From an uncultured Poribacteria bacterium (GTDB lineage Bacteria; Poribacteria; WGA-4E; WGA-3G): a DNA stretch of 64,000 nucleotides. The stretch spans positions 682,001 to 746,000 of the forward strand of contig OX638352.1 of the NCBI GenBank assembly GCA_951813545.1. The letters run 5' to 3'. Position 1 is the first letter of the stretch. Every line of letters begins with the position of its first letter. A program made the translations under genes and the position numbers. This document shows, piece by piece, positions 27,078 through 35,355 of this stretch. The notes beneath the pieces are model-generated. The model saw nothing but the letters and a program-made list of their open reading frames with translations. It was not told the DNA's origin and searched no databases.

Positions 27078-27099
27078 AACCGCAAGGTAAATTAAAAAA
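27078..27099 (+). repeat. AACCGCAAGG leader motif, copy
   Basis: AACCGCAAGGTAAATTAAAA lies directly before the GGAGGTG ribosome binding site of the next gene. Confidence 0.45.
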
Positions 27100-27113
27100 A
27101 GGAGGTGAAACAG

Positions 27114-27359
27114 ATGGCTCTCGATTGGAAACCGCGTCACCGAGATATGATTATCGGAGATATCCCATGGTTAGCCAGAATCAGCGATAAAGCCAATGCC
27201 AAACTGCAGGGTATCATCGGTGAGTATATCTACCCGTGACCGCAAGATAAGCTGTTCCTGGAGGAACACAAGATAAGTGCTGAGGAGTTTGTTGAGATGG
27301 TGCAAAATAACCCCTCAGATGACGAGATGATTGCGGCTATGAGAAAATTGGATCGTTAG
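27114..27359 (+). CDS. small DUF5069-like protein with in-frame UGA (candidate selenoprotein)
   Basis: With a strong GGAGGTG site eight bases before the ATG, the frame runs MALDWKPRHRDMIIGDIP, then WLARISDKANAKLQGIIGE, then YIYP, TGA (27237-27239, codon 42), then PQDKLFLEEHKISAEEFVEM and on to a TAG at 27357, 81 codons in total. The protein resembles DUF5069-type sequences (short W-LPR-IDKA-A...GEY-YPCPLD pattern); from memory, relatives carry Cys where the UGA stands. A SECIS-like hairpin follows at the right distance. The neighbouring selenoprotein N homologue suggests that the genome makes selenocysteine. The alternatives are a plain nonsense mutation or a 41-residue product. Function unknown. 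Confidence 0.68.
27237..27268 (+). promoter_or_regulatory. bacterial SECIS-like hairpin
   Basis: TGTTCC (27253-27258) and GGAACA (27263-27268) form a perfect 6-bp stem with loop TGGA. The loop starts 19 bases after the UGA and has G at its second position, within the bacterial SECIS pattern. Confidence 0.6.
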
Positions 27360-27384
27360 TGGTAAACTTGTGAAGGCGGAAGAA

Positions 27385-27478
27385 TAGTTATCGGTTATCA
27401 GTTTTCAGTTAAAGAGGATGTCGTGGAAATCACAAAAATCTCTTCCACCGATAACTGATAACTGACGACTGATAACCA
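27385..27478. repeat. family 4 inverted repeat
   Basis: AGTTATCGGTTATCAGTTTT on the left and ACCGATAACTGATAACTGAC on the right are partly complementary arms around about 40 bases, as at 23604. Confidence 0.6.
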
Positions 27479-27496
27479 TTCCATCTATTCTGAACA

Positions 27497-27516
27497 AACC
27501 GCAAGGAAATTGAAGA
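27497..27516 (+). repeat. AACCGCAAGG leader motif, copy
   Basis: AACCGCAAGGAAATTGAAGA ends one base before the TTG start of pheA; its AAGGA may serve as the ribosome binding site. Confidence 0.45.
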
Positions 27517-27517
27517 A

Positions 27518-28585
27518 TTGGAATTAACAAAGTACCGCGACCAGATTAACGAGATTGACGACCAAATTTTGGCACTGCTACAGAAACGGGCTGAGATTTC
27601 TAAACAGGTCGGTGAGGTAAAAGCAGAAACAGGCGTTGCCCAGGTCTATGTTCCGCATCGGCAGAAACAGATTATTGAACGCTTGAAGGCGCGGAACCAC
27701 GGCGAGTTTCCTGAAACCGCGCTTGAGACGATCTGGACCGAGATTCTATCTGCCTCCCGTTCCTTGCAAGATCCAGAGCGGGTCGCCTTTCTGGGACCTG
27801 TCGGCAGTTTCGGGCACTTGGCGGCATTATCTCATTTCGGTACGTCAACTGAACTGATCCCTATCAGTCCGCAGATTGACATTTTTACGGAGGTTGAATC
27901 TGGTAGAGCAGACTACGGTGTGGTCGCTATTCAAAATTCAGCACAAGGCACTGTTCGTGATGTTTTGGAACGCTTCCAACGCACGCCGTTGTGGATTTGT
28001 GCAGAGACGTTCCAACCGATAAGACAGCATCTTTTATCAAAGTCGCCGCTCTCAGAAATTCGGTGTGTCTACTCACATCCACAACCCTTCGCGCAATGTA
28101 AGACATGGCTAAGGCGACATCTCAGCAATGCTGAACAGATTGAGGTTGTTAGTACCTCCGAGGCGGCACAACGCGCTGCCGAAGAGCCATCATCAGCTGC
28201 CATCGCCAGTGAACTCGCAGGCGAAATCTATCAGGTTCCAATTGTCGCCAACACCATTATGGATGAACCTGATAACACAACCCGTTTCTTTGTGATCGGA
28301 AGACACATGCCAGATCCAAGTGGACACGATCAGACTTCGATGTTCTTCGCAATTCGGGACAAGGTTGGTGCACTGTACGAAGCCCTCGGCATTTTAAGGA
28401 AAGCGGAGCTGAATTTGAGTTATTTAGAATCTTTGCCATCGCGAGCCAAACTGTGGGAGTATGTCTTTTTTGGTGAGATGGAAGGTCATATTACCGACGA
28501 ACGCGTCATCGTGGCACTTGAGCAGCTTGAAGAATTGTGTCGAGATGTCAACGTTCTCGGGTCCTATCCGCGCGGGACTTGTTAA
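27518..28585 (+). CDS. pheA: bifunctional chorismate mutase / prephenate dehydratase
   Basis: This cytoplasmic enzyme turns chorismate via prephenate into phenylpyruvate, the committed route to phenylalanine. The 355 residues show an AroQ-type chorismate mutase helix bundle (1-90, YRDQINEIDDQILALLQKRA), a prephenate dehydratase domain (VAFLGPVGSFGHLAA to DNTTRFFVIG, with the conserved T-R-F) and a C-terminal ACT domain with ESLPSR for feedback binding of phenylalanine. The start is a TTG at 27518 with AAGGA upstream; no ATG fits. The stop overlaps the queG start by one base (TAATG), so the genes are probably co-transcribed. Confidence 0.93.
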   Translation: MELTKYRDQINEIDDQILALLQKRAEISKQVGEVKAETGVAQVYVPHRQKQIIERLKARNHGEFPETALETIWTEILSASRSLQDPERVAFLGPVGSFGHLAALSHFGTSTELIPISPQIDIFTEVESGRADYGVVAIQNSAQGTVRDVLERFQRTPLWICAETFQPIRQHLLSKSPLSEIRCVYSHPQPFAQCKTWLRRHLSNAEQIEVVSTSEAAQRAAEEPSSAAIASELAGEIYQVPIVANTIMDEPDNTTRFFVIGRHMPDPSGHDQTSMFFAIRDKVGALYEALGILRKAELNLSYLESLPSRAKLWEYVFFGEMEGHITDERVIVALEQLEELCRDVNVLGSYPRGTC

Positions 28586-29718
28586 TGTCAACACTAACGC
28601 AGCAAATTCAGGCGCACGCAAACGAACTTGGATTTGAACTCGTCGGAATCACACCCGCAGCGCACAGCGAGACAATTGCGCGATACCGAGAGTGGATAGA
28701 AAACGGGTACGCCGGGAAGATGCATTATCTCGAAAAGCATCTCTCCCTCAAGTCAGATGTCCGCCAACTTCTGGCAGAGGCGAAATCTGTTATGAGCCTC
28801 GCGATGAACTATTATACACTCGACCCGCCGAAGGCACTCACACAGGATCCGGGAAGAGGACAGATCTCCCGCTACGCGTGGGGTGATGATTATCACGAGC
28901 TTATTCGTGAACGTCTTTTAGAACTTGTTACTTTTATTAGACAGACTGCTGAAAGCGAATTGAAAACCCGTGTATGTGTTGACACCGCTCCTATTCTCGA
29001 AAGGGAATACGCACAGAAAGCGGGTATCGGCTGGATCGGTAAGAACACAAACCTGATTCACTGGCGTTCCGGCTCTTGGTATTTCCTTGCGGAGGTGCTC
29101 GTCAGCATCGTGTTGGAATCGGATACGCCGGACCTTCGTGGGAGTTGTGGCACTTGTACACGCTGTATTGAAGCGTGTCCGACAGATGCGATCGTTGAAC
29201 CGAACCTTCTCGATTCTCGACTCTGCATCTCCTATCTGACAATCGAACTAAAGGAGAGCATCCCGAAGGCACTTCGTCCCGAAATCGGAAACTTGATTTT
29301 TGGCTGTGACATCTGCCAAGAGGTCTGTCCATGGAACAGCAAAGCGGTCTCAACAACCGAACCGGGGTTTCAGCCACGCGACGGAAACCTCGCCCCCAAG
29401 TTGCTCTCACTCGTGGGCATGACGCAGCAAGAATTTAGCCGACGATTCAAGGGAAGTCCAATCAAACGTGCCAAACGTCGGGGTTTCCTGCGAAATGTGC
29501 TGGTAGCCATTGGGAACTGGGGTACACAGCGTGCCGTTCCAGCACTCAAGGATGCATTAGCGGATGACGAGCCCTTAGTCCGGAGTCATGCGGCATGGGC
29601 ATTAGGAAGAATCGGCGGCACTGCTGCCAAACGAACATTACAGAGACGATTAACCGTTGAAACCGAACAGGATGTTATCACTGAAATTCAGGACGCGCTC
29701 TTAGAAATAGATTTTTAA
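28585..29718 (+). CDS. queG: epoxyqueuosine reductase
   Basis: QueG catalyses the last step of queuosine synthesis in tRNA, reducing epoxyqueuosine with a cobalamin cofactor and two [4Fe-4S] clusters. The 377-residue protein has the DUF1730 N-terminus (HANELGFELVGIT), the cluster motifs CGTCTRCIEACP and CDICQEVCPWN, and a C-terminal HEAT-like tail (RSHAAWALGRIGG). The ATG at 28585 overlaps the pheA stop; the longer frame from 28537 is rejected because it only re-reads pheA. queF lies 4 kb downstream, so two queuosine genes are in this region. Confidence 0.94.
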   Translation: MSTLTQQIQAHANELGFELVGITPAAHSETIARYREWIENGYAGKMHYLEKHLSLKSDVRQLLAEAKSVMSLAMNYYTLDPPKALTQDPGRGQISRYAWGDDYHELIRERLLELVTFIRQTAESELKTRVCVDTAPILEREYAQKAGIGWIGKNTNLIHWRSGSWYFLAEVLVSIVLESDTPDLRGSCGTCTRCIEACPTDAIVEPNLLDSRLCISYLTIELKESIPKALRPEIGNLIFGCDICQEVCPWNSKAVSTTEPGFQPRDGNLAPKLLSLVGMTQQEFSRRFKGSPIKRAKRRGFLRNVLVAIGNWGTQRAVPALKDALADDEPLVRSHAAWALGRIGGTAAKRTLQRRLTVETEQDVITEIQDALLEIDF

Positions 29719-29872
29719 TTTATTGAATCTGAGCCGCCCTCCATTTCATTACAGGCGGGTTTCTGATAAAGTCAAAACCTACTTTAAGTTTAAAAATGAT
29801 TTAGACTTAACCAGGAACCGTTATGGAACGATGACCAGATCCTAATAGTTAAAAAAGGGAGAAACGGAAAAA

Positions 29873-30490
29873 ATGAGTGAAACAACTGCACATCAACTTA
29901 CAGCACCGGGTGCTGGCACAAATGGACTCGCATGGGACGGAACATCACTTTGGAGTGTTGAAGGGGTTGGACCTATCCATAAAATCAACCCTGAAACCGG
30001 CGAGGTTGAACTAACGCTTTCGCCTTCCTACCCCGGCGGCGCCGGTATAGAATGGGATGGCGAGCATCTCTGGTATAACAGTATATGGCAACAAACTTTC
30101 TACAAACTCACGATTCCTGAATTGGAAGTCGTTACGACATTCCGCTCGCCTGGAGAAGGACCGCACGGATTGGCATGGAATGGCGAGCATCTCTGGAGTG
30201 TTGACATGAACACGGGTCGGTTCATCAAACAGTGTCCTGAGACTGGCGAAATCCTTGCTGAACTTCAGACACCGGGTGGTCGCGCCCACGGATTGGCGTG
30301 GGATGGTGAGGCACTTTGGAACGCTGACACGAACGACCATGTCGTTTACCGAATCGACCCCGAATCTGGTGAGGTTCTCAATTCGGTCTCATGCCCAAGT
30401 GAACCGCATGGACTGACTTGGGATGGCACGGCGTTGTGGTATGGCGAAGATAAGGCAAAAATAATCCATAGGCTTAGCGTATCTGAGTAG
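29873..30490 (+). CDS. propeller-like repeat protein (glutamine cyclotransferase-like)
   Basis: This 205-residue protein is built of five repeats with the core G-(L/I)-WDGE-LW spaced 38-45 residues apart, for example GLAWDGTSLWSVEG and GLAWNGEHLWSVDM. That is the pattern of a five-bladed beta propeller like glutaminyl cyclotransferase or SMP-30-like proteins. No signal peptide is present. The RBS is AAAGGGAG. The enzymatic role is not evident; it may bind a ligand. It stands alone, 154 bases after queG. Confidence 0.75.
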   Translation: MSETTAHQLTAPGAGTNGLAWDGTSLWSVEGVGPIHKINPETGEVELTLSPSYPGGAGIEWDGEHLWYNSIWQQTFYKLTIPELEVVTTFRSPGEGPHGLAWNGEHLWSVDMNTGRFIKQCPETGEILAELQTPGGRAHGLAWDGEALWNADTNDHVVYRIDPESGEVLNSVSCPSEPHGLTWDGTALWYGEDKAKIIHRLSVSE

Positions 30491-30833
30491 ATAGCAGAAA
30501 AATTGAAGATTGCAGATGCCATGTGAACTCACGCGTATATGGGTAAGATTTTTGGAATGGCAGGTTAATTCCCAACATTAGTGTTCAATAAATGAACAAC
30601 ATGATATAAACTATGTCAGAAATCAGTTGAAATTCGCCGATTTTATGCGGCTTCCCGTTGGCATACAATTTGCGTACACGTAGTGTACAGTTGGCAGCTG
30701 CGTTCTGAAAACGCGCCGAGTCAACAGCGTTTACACCGTCGTAAAATTCAACGGAAAATACCACCATGCCAAACGGTCTATTTCTATAGCCACAAGCATA
30801 TCGGGGTAACACCTAATAGTGAGGGAAAGAGAA
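30491..30833. other. intergenic region with one dyad
   Basis: No gene is apparent. GTACAC-GTA-GTGTAC (30674-30688) is a perfect palindrome with a 3-base centre and could be an operator for the downstream FG-GAP gene. I see no convincing promoter elements or riboswitch. Confidence 0.35.
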
Positions 30834-33614
30834 TTGAAGAAATTACAAATAACTATGCTAATCCTCTTCTTGGGGATCGGGTTGGTAACATACAGCAGCG
30901 CCGATCGTGTACAACTCAACACAAGTGCCGCTGTCATCCAAGACAAGCTCGGTGCGAGTGTCGGTATCAACGGTGATTATGCAATAGTAGGTGTTCCGAA
31001 TGATGACACCGATGACGGCAGAGATGTTGGTTCACTCCAAGTTTTTCTTCGCAGTGAAGCCGGGTGGGTGCAACATCAAAAACTGAACGCCAGTGACGCG
31101 GCAGATGGAGACCAATTCGGCACAACACTCGCCATGAGCGGCGATTACGCCGTCGTTGGTGCTCCAAAGAAAGACGGTGTCGGAAGGAACTCAGGTGCTG
31201 CATATATTTTTAAACGGCAAGGCACTGAATGGGTAGAACAAACCAAACTTGTCCGCTCCGACGAAACGGCAGGCGACCATTTCGGCACCTCGGTAGCAAT
31301 TGATGGAGATACTATCCTTGTTGGGGGACATCGTACGAATGAACCTTTTGCAGACGGAGGCACTGTCTACGTCTTTGAGCGGACAGGAGAGAACTGGGAA
31401 CAGACCGGCAGACTCTCCGCTCCAGATGGCACCAATTTCTCCTACTTCGGCTTTTCCGTCGGACTCGATGCAGATACCGCTATCGTTGGGGCAATTCGTG
31501 ATGATGAAGCAGGACTTGATGCCGGCGCCGCCTATATCTTTGTACGGAATCAGTCGGACTGGACGCTTCAAAAGAAACTTATTGGTAATAATACCAAAGG
31601 GGAAGACCGCTTTGGTTACGCAGTCGATGTCGACGGTGATTTCGCTATTGTGACCTCGCCTTATAACAGAGGCATCGGTGCCGCTTACATCTACAAACGC
31701 GAAGGCACTGAATGGGAACAAAAAAGAAACCGCATCCGATTCCGCATGATGCCGATTGACCCAGACGGTGCGACCTTTTTCGGTGTTTCTGTTGCCATTA
31801 GCGGGACAACCGCGGTTATCGGGGCAATAGGTGCCTTAGTGGGTGAAGAAGAGTCCGGTGCTGCGTATGTTTTTACAGAGAATGAACCACCGTTTTGGAA
31901 TCAACACACGAAGTTAACCGCAGGCGACAGAAGCGGGGGCGATCAACTTGGATATGCTGTAGCCATTACTGGAAACGAAGTTATCGCTGGTGCACCGCTG
32001 CAGGATGCGGGCGGACGTTCTTCCGGTGCAGCTTACATTTTTGAAAAAAATGAAGAAGCAAAGTGGATAGAGAGTGGTAAGTTGAGTGATGGAGAAACCG
32101 CTTCCGAAGATGAGTTTGGAGCCTCTGTCGCTATTAGTGGCAATCTCGCTATCTCTGGGGCACAACAAGCCGATGATATCGCACCCAACGCTGGTGCTGC
32201 ATACATCTTTGAGCGGAGCCGTGTTCTCTGGTTGCAACGCGGAAAACTCACCGCCGAAGACGGAAGAGCCGGAGATCTGTTCGGAAATGCTGTAGCCATG
32301 AGCGGCGAAACAGTTCTCGTTGGCGCGCCCGGTGTCGATGATGCTGGACCGGAAGCCGGTGCCGCATATATTTTCGTACGGGCAGCAGATGGCGAATGGA
32401 TTCAACAAGCGAAACTAATTGGTGCTGATATCGGAAGCTTCGATCAGTTTGGGTCAGCTACTGCAATTCATGAGAATACGGCTGTAATTGGCGCCTACGG
32501 GAAAGATGAAGTCGGCACGGATTCCGGTGCCGTATACGTTTTTGTCCGAAGCGGTAACACTTGGACACAACAAGCGAAACTGACACCCCGAGATGCCGTA
32601 CAGGGCGATCATTTTGGATTTTCCGTTGCTGCCTACGGTGATACTGTTCTTGTCGGTGCACACTTGAGCAATGCAGCAGGACCGGATTCAGGTGCAGCCT
32701 ATCTCTTTATACGCAGTGGTGCTACATGGAGACAAGAACTTCAAATTCTTCCAAATGATATCAGTATTGGTGACGAATTCGGCTACGCTGTCGATCTGAC
32801 CGAAAGAGCTGCTATTGTCGGAGCACCCAAGGAAAATCGACATCAGGAAAACATGGGAGCCGCCTACGTTTTTGTAGAAACACGAGAGACTTGGGCACAA
32901 CAAGCAAAACTCATTGCCGCCGATGGCGAGACAGACGATGAATTCGGGGTAGCAGTCGCACTGCACGAAGATACCGCAATCATTGGCTCATGGAAAGATG
33001 ACCATCCACCGGTAGATCGCTTTGGAGATGACAAATTGCAAGTCGACAAAGGTTCCGCCTATTCTTTTTTACGCGACGGATTATCTTGGGTGGAGAAACG
33101 TCGAATTACTGGTGGCGACACAAGCAGATCTGACCTGTTCGGTGCATCTGTTGCAATCAAAGGTGCATTTGCTATCGTGGGTGCTGCAGGTAGTGATAGT
33201 GCAGGCGGTAACTCGGGATCCGCTTTTATCTATAACCCAATCGACCTTGGATTCCGTTCTGCGGATGTGCCTTTCTCTGTTGATCCATCGTCGCATCTAC
33301 TCTCAACATTCGGACACATTAAACGGACGACGGTCTTCCAGAATTATCCGAATCCCTTCAACCCAGAAACCTGGTTCCCCTACAATCTGGCAGAACAGGC
33401 AGAAGTCGTTCTGAAAATCTATGATGTCCGTGGCGGGCTTGTGCGCCAATTGGATATTGGGCTACAGGAACCGGGCAGTTACCTGAGTCAGGAGAAAGCA
33501 GCCTACTGGGATGGAAGGGACGCATTCGGAACGAGCGTCGCAAGTGGCATCTACTTCTATACATTCACGGCAGGCGATTTTGAGAGCACCCGCCGGATGG
33601 TAATTCTAAAGTAA
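30834..33614 (+). CDS. secreted FG-GAP repeat protein with C-terminal sorting tail
   Basis: A signal peptide (KKLQITMLILFLGIGLVTYSSA) precedes about 15 repeats of roughly 55 residues with the cadence GD-FG-SVAI-GDTAIVGA and GAAYIF-R, the integrin-alpha-like FG-GAP beta-propeller pattern. The last 90 residues hold NYPNPFNPETW, IYDVRGGLVRQL and ASGIYFYTF, a FlgD-like Ig fold resembling type IX-type sorting tails. The protein is therefore probably displayed or secreted across the outer membrane. The TTG at 30834 is preferred to the GTG at 30819 because AGGGAAAGAGA precedes it; ATG at 30855 is another option. About 930 residues. Confidence 0.85.
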   Translation: MKKLQITMLILFLGIGLVTYSSADRVQLNTSAAVIQDKLGASVGINGDYAIVGVPNDDTDDGRDVGSLQVFLRSEAGWVQHQKLNASDAADGDQFGTTLAMSGDYAVVGAPKKDGVGRNSGAAYIFKRQGTEWVEQTKLVRSDETAGDHFGTSVAIDGDTILVGGHRTNEPFADGGTVYVFERTGENWEQTGRLSAPDGTNFSYFGFSVGLDADTAIVGAIRDDEAGLDAGAAYIFVRNQSDWTLQKKLIGNNTKGEDRFGYAVDVDGDFAIVTSPYNRGIGAAYIYKREGTEWEQKRNRIRFRMMPIDPDGATFFGVSVAISGTTAVIGAIGALVGEEESGAAYVFTENEPPFWNQHTKLTAGDRSGGDQLGYAVAITGNEVIAGAPLQDAGGRSSGAAYIFEKNEEAKWIESGKLSDGETASEDEFGASVAISGNLAISGAQQADDIAPNAGAAYIFERSRVLWLQRGKLTAEDGRAGDLFGNAVAMSGETVLVGAPGVDDAGPEAGAAYIFVRAADGEWIQQAKLIGADIGSFDQFGSATAIHENTAVIGAYGKDEVGTDSGAVYVFVRSGNTWTQQAKLTPRDAVQGDHFGFSVAAYGDTVLVGAHLSNAAGPDSGAAYLFIRSGATWRQELQILPNDISIGDEFGYAVDLTERAAIVGAPKENRHQENMGAAYVFVETRETWAQQAKLIAADGETDDEFGVAVALHEDTAIIGSWKDDHPPVDRFGDDKLQVDKGSAYSFLRDGLSWVEKRRITGGDTSRSDLFGASVAIKGAFAIVGAAGSDSAGGNSGSAFIYNPIDLGFRSADVPFSVDPSSHLLSTFGHIKRTTVFQNYPNPFNPETWFPYNLAEQAEVVLKIYDVRGGLVRQLDIGLQEPGSYLSQEKAAYWDGRDAFGTSVASGIYFYTFTAGDFESTRRMVILK

Positions 33615-33817
33615 TTTTTAAATTAATTGGCACCTGAACACCGTTCCACTTCGTTTCACGGTGGTTCCTGACGAATTTCAAGCGACTTCTCATAAAAGAA
33701 TTCCGTTGGAACGCCTCGGAAACCATCAGGGACTTGTGGCGAGCATCTTTGTTACCACCGCCACAAGTCCATCGACTGACCGCTGATCACCAATAATGGG
33801 GAAAGTGGAGACATTGA

Positions 33818-34210
33818 ATGAACCAACAGACTGGCTATGACGATTTACAGACCCATATCCGCCAACTGAAAACCCCTCCGATCGAGACATGGGAAAATCA
33901 GTATAGCCACCGAGATTACACAATCGAAATCACCAATCTTGAGTTCACTGCTGTATGCCCTAAAACGGGACTTCCGGATTTCGCAACCCTCTGTATCAGT
34001 TACGTGCCAGATCAACACTGTGTCGAACTGAAATCGTTGAAGGAGTATTTCCTCTTCTACCGAGATGTGGGTATCTTTCACGAGCACGTCGTGAATAAGG
34101 TATTAGAGGACTTTGTTGAAGCCTGTCAGCCGCGGAAGGCAGAAGTTGTCGGCGATTTCAACATCCGCGGCGGCATCAAAACAGTCGTGCGTGCAAACTA
34201 TGAGTGTTAA
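33818..34210 (+). CDS. queF: NADPH-dependent 7-cyano-7-deazaguanine reductase
   Basis: QueF reduces the nitrile preQ0 to preQ1 in queuosine synthesis. The 130-residue length fits the short (type I, YkvM-like) form. Visible landmarks are the nucleophile Cys47 in EFTAVCPKTGLPDF with Asp54, the QueF motif ELKSLKEYFLFYRD (Glu70) and IFHEH. A GGAG site precedes the ATG. With queG at 28585 it indicates queuosine modification of tRNA; other queuosine genes are outside the window. Confidence 0.94.
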   Translation: MNQQTGYDDLQTHIRQLKTPPIETWENQYSHRDYTIEITNLEFTAVCPKTGLPDFATLCISYVPDQHCVELKSLKEYFLFYRDVGIFHEHVVNKVLEDFVEACQPRKAEVVGDFNIRGGIKTVVRANYEC

Positions 34211-34225
34211 GGTTACCAGCGGGAG

Positions 34226-34249
34226 TAGTTATCAGTTTTCAGTTAAAGA
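34226..34249. repeat. family 4 repeat, single arm
   Basis: AGTTATCAGTTTTCAGTTAA matches the left arm of the repeat at 27385. No partner arm is present. Confidence 0.4.
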
Positions 34250-34277
34250 ACGTGAAGGAACTCAACCCATCTGACCG

Positions 34278-34299
34278 AACCGCAAGGTAAATTAAAAAA
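34278..34299 (+). repeat. AACCGCAAGG leader motif, copy without a gene behind it
   Basis: AACCGCAAGGTAAATTAAAA is identical to the copy at 27078 but here runs into the 3' end of a minus-strand gene, so a gene it once led may have been lost. Confidence 0.4.
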
Positions 34300-35329
34300 T
34301 TGGGACGGAACGACCTATCCGTGCAGATTCATAGAGCGCATCAAAGATTTTCGCGACGTTCAGGACCTCTTCGGCGGGGACCGGAGACGGTAAACCTTCT
34401 CGGACAGCCTTGTGGAATGATTCAAATTCACTCAGTAACCCTGTGAGAAGTTTTGGTGTCTCTTTCACCATCTCATCCTTTTTATCAAGGTAAATCTGAA
34501 GCGGTTCATACGTCGCACCGGCTAAATCACCCATGAAGAACGTCCCGCCGATGTTCTCAATATGCGATGCCCAAGCGGTCTCTAAGGTCACTGTCAAACC
34601 ACCTTCAAAACGGATGGTGCCCATCGCGAAATCTTCCACCTCAAATTCTTCAGGATTCCATTTACCCCACGGATTAATGACATTCTTTCTATGCCCAAAC
34701 TTCGTCGCCATCATCCCAAACGCCTCAATTGGTTTCGGACAACCGATCATCCAGAGCAATACATCGAGAATATGCACACCGATATCAATCAGCGGTCCGC
34801 CACCTGCGATGGCTTTGCTGAGAAAAGATGGCGAAGCAGGCACCCCACGCCGTCGCATCGCCATTGCACGGGCATAATAGATGTCCCCAAAAAACCCTTC
34901 ATCATAGAGTTTACGCAGCGTACGCGCCTCAGCGCGGAATCGAGATTGTAAACCGATCTGTAGGACCTTGCCGCTCGCCTTCTGTGCATCTACCATCGCT
35001 TGTCCGTCAATAGCATTGGCAGCGATCGGCTTTTCACAGATAACGTGTTTCCCCGCGTTCAATGCTGCAATAGTGGGTCCGGCGTGGAAGTTGTTCGGCG
35101 TACAAACACTCACCGCATCCAGTTCATCCATCGCAGCCAATTCCTCGTAATCGCTGAAAACGTGCGGAATGTCGTGCTTCTTGGCGAACGCTTTTGCACG
35201 AGCCTCGTCAATGTCGCACGCGGCGATAATCGAAACACCTTTGACCCCTTGATGACCGGGGAGGTGTTTACCTCCGGCAATGCCACCACATCCAACAATA
35301 CCTACCTTAACTTCTTTAGTTTTAGCCAT
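34292..35329 (-). CDS. Gfo/Idh/MocA-family oxidoreductase
   Basis: This 345-residue NAD(P)-dependent dehydrogenase has VKVGIVGCGGIAGGKHLPG as the Rossmann loop, CTPNNFH, the signature EKPIA in HVICEKPIAANA, and a C-terminal substrate domain with GGGPLIDIGVHILD, whose Asp and His are typical catalytic positions. The ATG at 35329 has GAAGGAGC seven bases upstream and is preferred to the one at 35350. An insertion sequence lies only 26 bases upstream, between this gene and the PhyH gene on the same strand, so it probably split an operon. Confidence 0.9.
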   Translation of the reverse strand: MAKTKEVKVGIVGCGGIAGGKHLPGHQGVKGVSIIAACDIDEARAKAFAKKHDIPHVFSDYEELAAMDELDAVSVCTPNNFHAGPTIAALNAGKHVICEKPIAANAIDGQAMVDAQKASGKVLQIGLQSRFRAEARTLRKLYDEGFFGDIYYARAMAMRRRGVPASPSFLSKAIAGGGPLIDIGVHILDVLLWMIGCPKPIEAFGMMATKFGHRKNVINPWGKWNPEEFEVEDFAMGTIRFEGGLTVTLETAWASHIENIGGTFFMGDLAGATYEPLQIYLDKKDEMVKETPKLLTGLLSEFESFHKAVREGLPSPVPAEEVLNVAKIFDALYESARIGRSVPIF

Positions 35330-35355
35330 TTTTGCTCCTTCTTCACTCATTCTAG

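Noticed and set aside
30585..30976. Short ORFs on both strands before the FG-GAP gene
   Set aside because: They have no RBS, overlap each other and have no recognisable composition.
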